Positions 8,348-16,368 are shown, counted from the stretch's first letter. The stretch is 64,000 nt of DNA from Solimonas sp. K1W22B-7 (GCF_003428335.1 NZ_CP031704.1:682001-746000), one strand, 5' to 3'. The notes: a model not told the origin generated them from the sequence alone. Translations and numbers: made by a program.

Positions 8348-8998
8348 ATGACACCACTGCGTATCCGCTACCGGACCCTGGAGTTCGAGGGCGCCGATAT
8401 CCATCTGCGCACGCTGCGCGATCTGCAACAGGTCGGTGAGGACGAAGGTGCTGCCGAGCGCCTTGGCGTTCCCCTGTCGAGCTGGCCGCTGTTTGGCGTG
8501 GTGTGGGATTCCAGCGAGGTGCTGGCCCACCTGATGAACAGCTACGACATCGCCGGCAAGCGGATTCTCGAAGTGGGCTGCGGCATCGGCTTGACCAGCC
8601 TGGTACTGAACGGCCGCCGGGCCGATGTGACGGCCACCGACTATCACCCGGAAGCAGAGTTTTTTCTTGCGGAAAACGTTCGCATGAATGGCGGACCTGC
8701 GATCCCGTTCGTGCGCACGGGCTGGGGTGATCAGTGCACCGACCTGGGCATCTTCGACCTGATCGTCGGCAGCGACCTGCTCTACGAGGGTGACAATGTC
8801 GGATTGCTGTCGGCCTTTATCGACCAGCATGCCGGCCGTCCCTGCGAGGTGCTGATCGTCGATCCCGGTCGGAATTGGCATATGCAGTTCAGCCGCAGGA
8901 TGGAGCAGCTTGGGTACTCGAGCAGCTACAGCAGGCCAGGGAACACGGACTATCTGCTCAATCCCTTCAAGGGACGGGTGCTGCGTTACTGCCGTTGA
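8348..8998 (+). CDS. class I SAM-dependent methyltransferase, Methyltransf_16-like (copy 2)
   Basis: A 216-aa paralogue of the preceding gene, exactly equal in length and alignable end to end without visible gaps. Motif I is ILEVGCGIGLTSL (the more canonical GxGxG-like form; copy 1 has GIALAS), then VTATDYHPE and FDLIVGSDLLYE. The differences are spread along the protein, so both copies appear to be under selection rather than one being a fresh duplicate or pseudogene. It is translated from ATG8348 in a leader resembling that of copy 1. The second copy may have a distinct target; this cannot be judged from sequence. Confidence 0.82.
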   Translation: MTPLRIRYRTLEFEGADIHLRTLRDLQQVGEDEGAAERLGVPLSSWPLFGVVWDSSEVLAHLMNSYDIAGKRILEVGCGIGLTSLVLNGRRADVTATDYHPEAEFFLAENVRMNGGPAIPFVRTGWGDQCTDLGIFDLIVGSDLLYEGDNVGLLSAFIDQHAGRPCEVLIVDPGRNWHMQFSRRMEQLGYSSSYSRPGNTDYLLNPFKGRVLRYCR

Positions 8999-9068
8999 TG
9001 CAACGGGCGATGGGCGGCCGCACTCCATTCGCGGGACGCAGCTTGAAAAATACGGAACTCCCTCTTGT

Positions 9069-9121
9069 GTAGGAGCGAGCTTGCTCGCGACCCGGTGGAG
9101 AAGAGCACAGTCCCGCCCTAC
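9069..9121. repeat. GTAG-type REP elements between convergent genes
   Basis: GTAGGAGCGAGCTTGCTCGCGA (9069-9090) forms a hairpin of the GTAGGAGCGAG family. It is closed by CCCGCCCTAC (9112-9121), the inverse of the GTAGGGCGGG family, giving a mixed inverted pair. It lies between the methyltransferase and the convergent cytochrome gene and may also act as a transcription terminator. Confidence 0.7.
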
Positions 9122-9130
9122 GTGAATCCG

Positions 9131-11539
9131 TCAAAGCGTCTTCAGATACTCGATGATCGCCCTGCGCTCCTGATCCGTCAGCACCGCCGTGAACGCGTGA
9201 CCCTGGTTGCCCTGGCTGTAAAGGTTGCTGTTGTAGATCTTGCGGTTCTCGATGTCCTGCCGGGTCATCGTCAGGCCCTGCGGCCGCGGCAGGTTCCAGG
9301 TGAGGCCGACCAGGGTGTAGATGTTGCCCAGGATCTGCTGCACCGGTGAGGGCGTGTTGGGGCTGATCGGGTTGCAGGCGAGGTAGGGCTGGCTGCCGGC
9401 GGCGCCGCAGGGAATCTCGTCGTACTTCCAGCCGAGCTTGTCGAAGTCGTAGCCGCGCTGCAGGTCGGTGTCGAAGCCCATCACCACCTTGCCGTCCTGG
9501 TCGGCACGCGCGGGCGTGGACCCGCGCTTCCAGATGCGCGGGCGCTCGCTGTCCGGGTCGAGCACGCCCCAGATGTTGGGCACGGCGCCGTTGTGGAAGT
9601 AGGGCGCGGCGGCCCAGATGCCCCACAGCGGCGGGGCCAGCAGGATCGGCGTGTTGCCCTCGGTGTAGCCGGCATTGCCCAGGCCGCAGGACACCACCGA
9701 CTGGTTGAGGATTGCGGGGCTGACGCTGCCGTCGGCGTTGCGCAGGCTCTGCATGGCCTCGGCGTAGACCGGGTCGGTGCCGATGACCGAGGTGGGCACG
9801 GTGTAGGCGGCGACACCGGCGAGCTGCGGCGTATCCAGGTAGCTCGGGTCGTTGACGTAGCGCGGCGAGTACGCGCCATGGCAGCTGGCGCAGGAGCCGT
9901 TGCCCATGTCCGGGCGCGGCACCGGGTTGTGCAGGTTTGCGTCCCAGAGATTCTTGGAGTGGAACAGGATGGCGCCCTGCTCGGCCAGCGCGGTGTCGAT
10001 GGCGCGTGGATAGCGCGGCGGCGGCAGGGTTTCGGCCCAGGTCTGGAAGGGGCCGGAGTGTGCGTCCATCCAGGCCAGTGCCTCGGTGCCGCCGCCGGTC
10101 AGGCTCTTGGCCAGGTCGTAGTACGCGGCCAGGTCGATGCGCGAGGAGTCGGTGGGCAGGACGGCGCCGTGGAATTTCTGCGGGCGGTAGGCGAGGTTCC
10201 ACCAGGGCGGGCTCTTGATGTTGCCGATGGCCTGGCTGAACACGATCTTGTCGTTGAGCAGCAGCCTGGGGTCGCCGTTGCTGAACAGGATGAAGGCGAG
10301 CTGGAAGAAGTCGATCGCGCCGCTGCCGCGGTTGGTGGAGAGCGTGACCGCGGAGATCGCGGTGTTCACGCCCAGGCCGGTGAGGCCCTCGGCCTTGCTG
10401 AAATCGGAGCTGGCGACGGAGAAGTCGCCGATGCTGCCGGCACCGCCGAGTTGCGGCCCCATGCCGGGGCCGTCGGCGGTCGTGCCGAGCTGGCCGTTGT
10501 GGCAGAACAGGCAGACTTTCTGGCCGATCTCACCGGTCCATGTGCCATCGGCCTTGCGGATCTGCGTGAACACCATCGGCAGCTGGCCGCTGCCGCCGTT
10601 GCTGGCGTTGGGGTCTTCGCCGGGCAGCGGGTAGGGATTGCGCACCAGGCTGCGCGGCGAGCCGTAGCGCTCGGCCACCAGCTCGTCGAAGTTGTCGGGC
10701 CGCTCGTCCAGGCCCCAGGCGGAATCCCAGAGATTGTTGTACTTCTCGGCGGAGAGGCCGGCGGGGTTGTCGTTGCCGCCGGCGAAACTCAGCGGCGTGC
10801 CGGTCTCGCCCTGGCCGTGGCCGACGAACAGGCCCAGCCTGGCCTGCTCGCGCATTTCACCGCAGGTCTTGGGCCGCGCCACGACGTTGTCGCAGGACTT
10901 CCAGTGGGCGTTGAAGGCCACGGCCTTGCCCTGGTTGACGCCGGGCACGATCAGCGTGCGCGGGTCCACCGGCAGCACGGCGCTGTCGGCCTTGCCGGCG
11001 CAGAAGTTGGACCAGGGGCCGCCGCCGCGCGGGCCGGCGAGCAGTGGAAACTCGGTGATGGCGCCGAGATTGCCAAGCGCGCAGGCGGCAGGATCGAGAT
11101 AGCCGCGCAGCAGCGCGTCCATTTCCTTGTAGGCGTCGCTGCCCACCGGCCAGGGCGTGCCGCCGCTGTGCGAGCGCGTGTCGGTGCCCGAGGCCATCTT
11201 GAGGATGCGCGAGGGGCCGCCGGCGTTGCCGCCCAGGCGCTCCCAGGAGGCGCGCAGCAGGCTGGAGTCCTGCGCCTTGTTGCCGGACAGCTGGAACAGC
11301 TTGCCGTCAGGCACGTCGGCGACGCCGCCCGGGATGTGGCAGCTGCGGCAGAAGTCGAGCCGCGGCTGCACGCGCTGCGCAAACAGCTGGTCGCAGTTCT
11401 TGACCTCGCCGCTGCCGCGGGGGCCGCCGCCACCGCTGGCCGGGCCGCTGCGCCCGCCGTACTCGCCGCAGGCGGACAGAAGGAATACGGCGCAGAAAGC
11501 CGCCAGCAGACGCCGGTTGTTCAGGTCTCGCGGGCTCAT
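9131..11539 (-). CDS. multiheme c-type cytochrome lipoprotein, MauG/RoxA-like
   Basis: An 802-aa exported protein. The N-terminus ends in a lipobox (LLSAC, Cys24), so it is a predicted lipoprotein. Three CxxCH heme sites are visible: CRSCH (residues 64-68), CLFCH (about 344-348) and CASCH (about 548-552). The C-terminal half carries PPLWGIWAAAPYFHNGAVPN, the type of segment found in diheme peroxidase/MauG and rubber oxygenase RoxA-like proteins. Those usually bind two hemes, so the extra N-terminal site is notable. It may be a periplasmic or surface oxygenase/peroxidase acting on large hydrophobic substrates (inference). GGAGGAGA sits just before ATG11539 and fixes the start. It stands alone. 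Confidence 0.82.
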   Translation of the reverse strand: MSPRDLNNRRLLAAFCAVFLLSACGEYGGRSGPASGGGGPRGSGEVKNCDQLFAQRVQPRLDFCRSCHIPGGVADVPDGKLFQLSGNKAQDSSLLRASWERLGGNAGGPSRILKMASGTDTRSHSGGTPWPVGSDAYKEMDALLRGYLDPAACALGNLGAITEFPLLAGPRGGGPWSNFCAGKADSAVLPVDPRTLIVPGVNQGKAVAFNAHWKSCDNVVARPKTCGEMREQARLGLFVGHGQGETGTPLSFAGGNDNPAGLSAEKYNNLWDSAWGLDERPDNFDELVAERYGSPRSLVRNPYPLPGEDPNASNGGSGQLPMVFTQIRKADGTWTGEIGQKVCLFCHNGQLGTTADGPGMGPQLGGAGSIGDFSVASSDFSKAEGLTGLGVNTAISAVTLSTNRGSGAIDFFQLAFILFSNGDPRLLLNDKIVFSQAIGNIKSPPWWNLAYRPQKFHGAVLPTDSSRIDLAAYYDLAKSLTGGGTEALAWMDAHSGPFQTWAETLPPPRYPRAIDTALAEQGAILFHSKNLWDANLHNPVPRPDMGNGSCASCHGAYSPRYVNDPSYLDTPQLAGVAAYTVPTSVIGTDPVYAEAMQSLRNADGSVSPAILNQSVVSCGLGNAGYTEGNTPILLAPPLWGIWAAAPYFHNGAVPNIWGVLDPDSERPRIWKRGSTPARADQDGKVVMGFDTDLQRGYDFDKLGWKYDEIPCGAAGSQPYLACNPISPNTPSPVQQILGNIYTLVGLTWNLPRPQGLTMTRQDIENRKIYNSNLYSQGNQGHAFTAVLTDQERRAIIEYLKTL

Positions 11540-11767
11540 GGCTCTCCTCCACGGCAACAGCGATGGTGTGCGTCCTAAGGTAAACCGAGCAAGTACTCGG
11601 CACCACTCGGATTGCCCACCCCGGGACCGCCGCTGCGGAAGGCTCGTGGATGGTGAGACAAGTTATTGATCTGGAAGCAAAAAATGAGTCTGTCCGCGCG
11701 CGGCGACTGGCCCTCGTCGGGGCTCGCCATGACAGGGCTGCTCGGCTTTCTCGACAAAGGTCAAATA

Positions 11768-11803
11768 ATTAGTGTTGACTTATGAATTAGCAACAACTAA
11801 TGT
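11768..11803 (+). promoter_or_regulatory. promoter with overlapping ArsR-type operator, probably leaderless
   Basis: TTGACT (11775-11780) and TAATGT (11798-11803) are spaced 17 bp, like sigma70 -35/-10 boxes. An inverted repeat ATTAGTGTTG (11768-11777) / CAACAACTAAT (11791-11801) brackets the spacer, a good placement for autorepression by the ArsR protein encoded next. Transcription would begin about 7 nt after the -10, at or near ATG11811, which has no Shine-Dalgarno sequence; a leaderless mRNA is therefore likely. Confidence 0.6.
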
Positions 11804-11810
11804 ATTTCCC

Positions 11811-12140
11811 ATGAACCAGGCTACCTCCATCAACACCGTCATGCGCACGCTCGCCGACCCCACGCGGCGGGCCGTGTTCGAGCGGATCGTCAGCACCGAC
11901 GAGATCAGCGTGGTCGAACTCACGCGCGGCAGCGGGGTGACGCAGGGCGCCATCTCGCAGCACCTCAAGACGCTGAAGCTGGCCGGGCTGGTGGCGGAGC
12001 GCCCGGAAGGGCGGCATGTGTACTACCGCGCCGAGCCCGAGGGCCTGGCGCCGCTGATGGACTGGATGAGCCACTACGCCGTGTTCTGGCGCGACCGCTT
12101 CGACACCCTGCGGTCGCTACTCAAGGAGATTGATCCGTGA
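11811..12140 (+). CDS. ArsR family winged-helix transcriptional regulator
   Basis: A 109-aa ArsR/SmtB-type repressor. Residues about 5-85 form the winged helix: MRTLADPTRRAVFERI, the recognition helix GVTQGAISQHLKTLKLAGLV, and the wing EGRHVYYRAEPEGL. No metal-binding cysteines are present, which fits the subfamily paired with SRPBCC/AHSA1 genes rather than metal sensors. It is the first gene of an overlapping operon with AHSA1-like, DUF899 and a membrane protein, and probably represses its own promoter. Start ATG11811 has no ribosome binding site but sits right after a promoter. An upstream in-frame ATG at 11772 would lie inside the promoter. Confidence 0.9.
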   Translation: MNQATSINTVMRTLADPTRRAVFERIVSTDEISVVELTRGSGVTQGAISQHLKTLKLAGLVAERPEGRHVYYRAEPEGLAPLMDWMSHYAVFWRDRFDTLRSLLKEIDP

Positions 12141-12628
12141 ACGATGCAGCGACGATGACCGAGACCCGCGAGATCGTGGTCGACGAAGTGTTTCCGCACA
12201 CGCCCGACGTGCTGTGGAAGACGCTGACCACGGCAGAGCTGATGGGCCGCTGGCTGATGGTGCCCCGCGGCTTCGAGCCGGTGCCGGGCAAGCAGTTCAG
12301 CTATCAGACCACGCCGGCCGGCCAGTGGGACGGCGTGATCCAGTGCCAGGTGCTGGAGGTGGTGCCGAACGAGCGCCTGGTCTACTCCTGGCAAGGCGGG
12401 CACGAATCCAATGCCGAGTACGGCTCGCGCCTGGAGACGGTGGTGACGTTCACGCTCAGCCGCTCGGATCTCGGCACAAGGTTGCGGCTGGTGCATTCCG
12501 GCTTCCGCCTGCCGAAGAACCACTCGGCGTTCAGCAAGATGAGCAATGGCTGGCCCAAGGTGCTGCAGCAGATCGGCGCCATGTCGGGTGAACAGGACAC
12601 GAAGGAGGCGAAGAAGAGCCATGGATAG
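12137..12628 (+). CDS. SRPBCC domain protein (AHSA1/ATPase activator-like)
   Basis: A 163-aa START/Bet v1-fold protein of the AHSA1 (Aha1-like) group: IVVDEVFPHTPDVLWKTLT at the N-terminus, GRWLMVPRGFEP, and a C-terminal helix with HSAFSKMSNGWPKVLQQI. The fold binds hydrophobic ligands; the physiological ligand is unknown. It starts at GTG12137, overlapping the arsR stop (GTGA), with AAGGAG upstream, so it is translationally coupled to the regulator. ArsR-AHSA1 pairs are a common arrangement in proteobacteria and actinobacteria. Confidence 0.88.
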   Translation: MNDAATMTETREIVVDEVFPHTPDVLWKTLTTAELMGRWLMVPRGFEPVPGKQFSYQTTPAGQWDGVIQCQVLEVVPNERLVYSWQGGHESNAEYGSRLETVVTFTLSRSDLGTRLRLVHSGFRLPKNHSAFSKMSNGWPKVLQQIGAMSGEQDTKEAKKSHG

Positions 12629-13403
12629 CATCGTTGCCGACAACAGCTTCGCCCATCATCCCGTGGTGTCGCAGGAGCAGTGGATCGCCGCGCGCAAAGC
12701 GCTGCTGCTGCGCGAGAAGGAACTGACGCGCCTGGGCGACCAGGTGGCCCGCGAGCGCCGGGCGCTGCCCTGGGTGCGCATGGAGAAGGACTACGTCTTC
12801 GACACGCCCGAGGGCCCGCGCACCCTGGCCGGGCTGTTCGACGGCCGCCGCCAGCTGCTGGTGCAGCACTTCATGCTCGGTCCGGGCTGGGAGCAGGGCT
12901 GCAAGAGCTGCTCCTACATGGCCGACCACAGCGACGGCGCGAATCCGCACTTGGCGCAGCGCGACGTGACGCTGCTGGCGATCTCGCGCGCGCCGCTGCC
13001 CGAGATCGAGCGCTTCCGCCAGCGCATGGGCTGGAAGTTCAAGTGGGTGTCCTCCCACGGCACCGACTTCAACCGGGACTTCTGCGTCTCCTTCACGCCG
13101 GAGGAGAAGGCCCGGGACGAGGTCCACTACAACTACGCCAGACAGCGTTTCATGCAGGAGGAGATGCCCGGCGTCAGCGTGTTCTACAGGGACGACGCGG
13201 GCCATGTCTTCCACACCTACTCGACCTACGGGCGCGGCGTGGAGGTGATGATGGGCACCTACAACCTGCTCGACCTCGTGCCCAGGGGCCGCGACGAGGA
13301 CCAACTGCCGTTCACCATGGCCTGGGTGCGCCACCACGACCGCTACGAGACGGCGCCGCCCGTGCACGCCGCGGGTGGCTCCTGCTGCAAGTCGCAGGCC
13401 TGA
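12621..13403 (+). CDS. DUF899 (thioredoxin-fold) family protein
   Basis: A 260-aa cytosolic protein of the DUF899 family, a thioredoxin-like fold often annotated as a predicted dithiol-disulfide isomerase. Visible are the N-terminal helix VSQEQWIAARKALLLREKEL, the central GWEQGCKSCSYMADH with a CxxC, SRAPLPEIERFRQRMGWKF and the FNRDFCVSF strand. The start ATG12621 overlaps the end of the SRPBCC gene by 8 bp, with GGAGG upstream. DUF899 genes are frequently next to ArsR/SRPBCC genes, as here. No enzyme activity is established for the family. Confidence 0.85.
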   Translation: MDSIVADNSFAHHPVVSQEQWIAARKALLLREKELTRLGDQVARERRALPWVRMEKDYVFDTPEGPRTLAGLFDGRRQLLVQHFMLGPGWEQGCKSCSYMADHSDGANPHLAQRDVTLLAISRAPLPEIERFRQRMGWKFKWVSSHGTDFNRDFCVSFTPEEKARDEVHYNYARQRFMQEEMPGVSVFYRDDAGHVFHTYSTYGRGVEVMMGTYNLLDLVPRGRDEDQLPFTMAWVRHHDRYETAPPVHAAGGSCCKSQA

Positions 13404-13434
13404 GCCCGGGCCGCCGCGCGCGGATGCAGCTGCC

Positions 13435-14067
13435 ATGGCAGGCCTATGGCCGTGGATGGTCGTCGCCGGGCTCGGCGCACTGCATGGGCTGAGCCCGGCC
13501 AACGGCTGGATGTTCGCCCTCGCCTGGGGCCTGCGCGAGCGCGATGCGGGGCGGGTACCCCTGGCACTGCTGTCCATCGCTACCGGGCACGCGGCATCGA
13601 TCGCGGTGGTGATCTGCGTTTTCGCGGCGGGCCTGGCGATGGACCGCGGCCTGGTGCAGGGCCTGGCCGGTGCGCTGCTGCTGGCTGCTGCCGCGCATCG
13701 GCTGCTGGGGCGGGCAGGGCCGCATGCCTCCATCGGCGCACCGGCGAGCCAGGCTGGCATCGCCCTCTGGTCCTTCCTGATGGCCACTTCGCACGGTGCC
13801 GGCATGATGCTGGTTCCGGCCTTGCTGCCGCTGTGCCTGGCCGACAACCCGGCGCGTGCGATCGGCGCATCCGGCTCCCTGCCCCTGGCGCTGGCGGCGG
13901 TCGGTGTCCACATGGCCGCCATGCTGGCGACCAGCGGTGTCATCGCCGGCGGCCTGTGCCGCGGTGCCGCGCGCTATCCGCGCCTGATGAGCGGCACCGC
14001 GCCGCGGCAGGCCTGGACTGCGATGCTGGCCGTTACCGGACTGCTGCTGGTGACGCTGCGCCCCTGA
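13435..14067 (+). CDS. hypothetical polytopic membrane protein
   Basis: A 210-aa protein made largely of hydrophobic stretches (about six helices), beginning MAGLWPWMVVAGLGALHGLS and including GHAASIAVVICVFAAG and SHGAGMMLVPALLPL. The conserved-looking HG and GH pairs inside membrane segments suggest a metal- or ion-related transporter-like protein (compare LGxHHG or SHG motifs), but I cannot name the family. It follows DUF899 by 31 bp and is probably the last gene of the arsR operon. ATG13435 begins the hydrophobic region. Confidence 0.7.
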   Translation: MAGLWPWMVVAGLGALHGLSPANGWMFALAWGLRERDAGRVPLALLSIATGHAASIAVVICVFAAGLAMDRGLVQGLAGALLLAAAAHRLLGRAGPHASIGAPASQAGIALWSFLMATSHGAGMMLVPALLPLCLADNPARAIGASGSLPLALAAVGVHMAAMLATSGVIAGGLCRGAARYPRLMSGTAPRQAWTAMLAVTGLLLVTLRP

Positions 14068-14079
14068 ATTGCCGTAGTG

Positions 14080-14108
14080 CTAACAGCCCCTGACGCCCCA
14101 GGTAAAAT
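14080..14108 (+). promoter_or_regulatory. probable promoter for 14115 gene, leaderless
   Basis: CTAACA (14080-14085, 4/6 to the -35 consensus) and TAAAAT (14103-14108, 5/6 to the -10 consensus) are separated by exactly 17 bp. ATG14115 begins 7 nt after the -10 box, where transcription should start, so the message is probably leaderless. It is the second such case in the window after arsR. Confidence 0.5.
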
Positions 14109-14114
14109 GGCGGG

Positions 14115-14921
14115 ATGCCCACGCTCCCCACCAACGGCTACGACCTGGCCTATGCCGAAGCCGGGAGCGGTCGCCCGGTCCTGCTGATCCACGGCTCGCT
14201 CTGCGACTACCGCTACTGGGCGCCGCAGATGCAGCCCCTCGGTGAACGCGGACGGGCCATCGCCGTCAGCCTGCGCCGCTGCTGGCCCGAGGCCTGGGAC
14301 GGGCAGGGCGAGGGCTACAGCATCGAGCAGCATGTCGATGACCTCGCCGCCTTCATCGAGGCACTGGACGCAGGGCCGGTGGACCTGGTCGGCCACTCGC
14401 GCGGCGGCCATGTCGCTTTCCGCCTCGCACTGCGCGCGCCGCAGTGGGTGAGGAAGCTGGTGCTGGCCGAGCCCGGCGGCTTGCCGGATGCCTCGTTGGG
14501 CGAAATCGGCGGTGTCAGTCCCGAGGACGTGATGGCGCGCACGCGCGAGGCGGCACAGCGCATCGCCGCCGGCGACATCGACGGCGGCCTGGCGTACTTC
14601 ATCGACAGCGTCAGCGGCACGCCGATCTGGAAGTACACGGTGCAGTCGTTCAAGACCATGGCGCGGGCCAATGCGAAGACCCTGCTCGGCCAGGTCCGCG
14701 AAACCCGCATGGCCTTCACGCGCGCCGACCTGGAGGCGCTGAAGCTGCCGACCCTGCTGGTCGGCGGAGAGTTGACGCCGCCGCCGTTTCCGCAGTTGCT
14801 GGACCTGCTGCAGGCGAACATCGCCGGGGCACGGCGCGTGACGATCCCCGGTGCCCGTCATGCCATGAATCTCGCGGCCCCGGCACGGTTCAATGCCGCG
14901 GTGCTGGGGTTCCTGTCATGA
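14115..14921 (+). CDS. alpha/beta hydrolase
   Basis: A 268-aa alpha/beta-hydrolase-fold enzyme. The oxyanion region is LLIHGSLCDYRYW, the nucleophile elbow is GHSRGG (catalytic Ser about residue 97), and the C-terminal catalytic His is in GARHAMNL with an acidic partner before it. The substrate is unknown. It overlaps the next gene by ATGA, so translation of the DUF7079-NYN protein is coupled to it. The reading frame begins right behind a promoter-like sequence. Confidence 0.88.
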   Translation: MPTLPTNGYDLAYAEAGSGRPVLLIHGSLCDYRYWAPQMQPLGERGRAIAVSLRRCWPEAWDGQGEGYSIEQHVDDLAAFIEALDAGPVDLVGHSRGGHVAFRLALRAPQWVRKLVLAEPGGLPDASLGEIGGVSPEDVMARTREAAQRIAAGDIDGGLAYFIDSVSGTPIWKYTVQSFKTMARANAKTLLGQVRETRMAFTRADLEALKLPTLLVGGELTPPPFPQLLDLLQANIAGARRVTIPGARHAMNLAAPARFNAAVLGFLS

Positions 14922-15802
14922 CCCCCGACCTGACCCCTGCCGACCTGAAGCAGCGCAAGCCCGTCTGGGAGGCGCTCTCGGAGTTCTGGCTGGACACGGA
15001 GCTGCAGGAATCCGATTTCGACCGCATCGCCGGGGTCATGGCCCGGTCGCCGTATTCGCTGGAAGAGATCCGGGACATTCACCGCTACGAAGTGGCGCCG
15101 GCCGTGTCGGCGAACCTCGCCGGCGTCGCGGGCGAGTGGGCGGGCTTCGATTCCAAGTGGCTGGTGGAGCGCTGCCGGGCCCAGGCGCTGCGCAGGGGCA
15201 GTGTCCTGCGTCGAGTGCTGCTCTGGCTGCGGGCTCCGCTGCTGTGGTACTTCACCGCCGGCCACTGGCGCAAGGTTCTCCCGCGGGTGCGGGTGCTGCG
15301 GGCCGCGGTTGCCGCCCGTTCACCCCGCGGCCCGCGCCGCATCTTCGTCGACGCGCTCAACCTGGCCTACTGGCGCAGCAACCCGCCGTCGCTGCGCCTG
15401 CCGCTGACGCTGCTGGCGCAACTGCTGGCCGAGCGGCACGACGTGGTGCTGTATTTCGACGCGAGCGCGCGCTACCGGCTGGGCGGGGAGCGCGAGCTGT
15501 ACGAGCGCCTGTTGCAGCATCCGCGCTATTGCGTGGAGGTCCCCTCCGGCAAGAGCGCGGACGGCGTGATGCTGCGGGACGCCATGGCCTGCGGCGGACG
15601 CGTGGTGAGCCGCGACAAGTACAGCGATCACCGCAAGCGCTATCGCAGGCTGATCGACGATCCGCAGCGCCTGCTGTCGGGCGAGGTGCGGGAGGGACGG
15701 GTGCTGGTGTCGAAGCTGAATCTTGATGTGCCGCTGCCGGCCTCTTCCGAGGCGGCCTGGGAGCGCCTGGAGCCGCTGTTGCGGCGGGCTATCGAATCGT
15801 AG
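14918..15802 (+). CDS. DUF7079 domain fused to NYN/Zc3h12a-like ribonuclease domain
   Basis: A 294-aa protein. Residues about 10-90 (KQRKPVWEALSEFWLDTELQ onward) resemble DUF7079. From about residue 142, IFVDALNLAYW, VVLYFDASARYRL, GKSADGVMLRDA and VVSRDKYSDH place acidic residues as in PIN-like NYN/RNase_Zc3h12a domains, which cut RNA with bound metal. A basic stretch links the two (RGSVLRRVLLWLRAPLLWYF). Start ATG14918 overlaps the hydrolase stop. I know of no characterised protein with this pairing; an RNA-processing or toxin-like nuclease role is inference. Confidence 0.7.
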   Translation: MTPDLTPADLKQRKPVWEALSEFWLDTELQESDFDRIAGVMARSPYSLEEIRDIHRYEVAPAVSANLAGVAGEWAGFDSKWLVERCRAQALRRGSVLRRVLLWLRAPLLWYFTAGHWRKVLPRVRVLRAAVAARSPRGPRRIFVDALNLAYWRSNPPSLRLPLTLLAQLLAERHDVVLYFDASARYRLGGERELYERLLQHPRYCVEVPSGKSADGVMLRDAMACGGRVVSRDKYSDHRKRYRRLIDDPQRLLSGEVREGRVLVSKLNLDVPLPASSEAAWERLEPLLRRAIES

Positions 15803-15814
15803 GAGGCTTGCTCC

Positions 15815-16297
15815 ATGGAATCACAAACGAATGCGGGGATCGTCCCGCCGGTGGATCTCGACACGCCGGTCGAAAACCCGGCGCTGGTCGCAGCCATGGC
15901 GCGGGTGGCGGCGGAGAACAGCGATGAGGCCAAGGACGCGCTGCTGGCCGAGATCCAGAGGGCGAACTATCTCGCGGCCATGCTGACGGAAGGCCTGAGC
16001 CAGTCGCCCGGCGACCAGCCGGGCCAGGTGACCGTCGAGCAGGGCAGCAAGCTGGGAGTGCTCTCGGCGGAGAGCGAGGGCCGGAACTACCTGGTTCTCT
16101 TCACCGACTGGGCCGCGATCAAGACCTACACGGACCTGAGCGTGTCCGGCTGGGTGCTGCCGGCGCGGGACGCCTGGGCGCTGGCCCTGCAGGGCGAAAC
16201 CTATGATGGCGTGGTGATCAACCCCGCGCACAACGCGCTGCCGATGGAGCGGCCGCTGCTGGAGTTCCTGCTGAAGCATTCTGAACCGAACTCGTAG
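15815..16297 (+). CDS. SseB family protein
   Basis: A 160-aa protein with an SseB N-terminal-like domain: ENPALVAAMARVAAENSDEA, the core RNYLVLFTDWAAIKTY, and the C-terminal VINPAHNALPMERPLLEFLL typical of the family. SseB-family proteins have diverse, often unknown roles; the name comes from an enteric protein and does not imply a secretion system here. AGGAGG lies upstream of ATG15815, 12 bp after the DUF7079-NYN gene, so cotranscription is likely. Its TAG stop is formed by the GTAG of the REP hairpin at 16294. Confidence 0.75.
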   Translation: MESQTNAGIVPPVDLDTPVENPALVAAMARVAAENSDEAKDALLAEIQRANYLAAMLTEGLSQSPGDQPGQVTVEQGSKLGVLSAESEGRNYLVLFTDWAAIKTYTDLSVSGWVLPARDAWALALQGETYDGVVINPAHNALPMERPLLEFLLKHSEPNS

Positions 16298-16368
16298 GAG
16301 CGGCTGTTAGCCGCGACATCGCTTTCCATTCATTGCGAACCTGGATCGCGGCTAACAGCCGCTCCTAC
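16294..16368. repeat. GTAG-type REP inverted pair (GTAGGAGCGGCTG family)
   Basis: GTAGGAGCGGCTGTTAGCCG and its exact inverse CGGCTAACAGCCGCTCCTAC bound a 75-bp segment between convergent genes. The same pair recurs at 21060-21115. It can fold into a large hairpin and probably also separates the two transcription units. Confidence 0.85.

Larger units (their letters stand above)
7291..9061 (+). repeat. tandem duplication containing two methyltransferase genes
   Basis: Two direct copies, 7291-8084 and 8243-9061, offset by about 955 bp. Similarity is not confined to the genes. Each copy begins CCATTTCGTGGT, keeps a related leader ending CCTGGCCGGGACCTGnCATG, and ends with GAA(G/A)AAATACGGA-type sequence after the stop codon. 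The 304-bp gap 8044-8347 therefore holds the tail of copy 1 and the leader of copy 2. I see no further gene in it. Confidence 0.8.

Noticed and set aside
9593-11578. A 661-codon open frame on the + strand, antisense to the cytochrome gene
   Set aside because: Its translation is low-complexity Ala/Gly/Arg/Val-rich, as expected for the complement of GC-rich codons; the minus strand has heme motifs, signal peptide and ribosome site.
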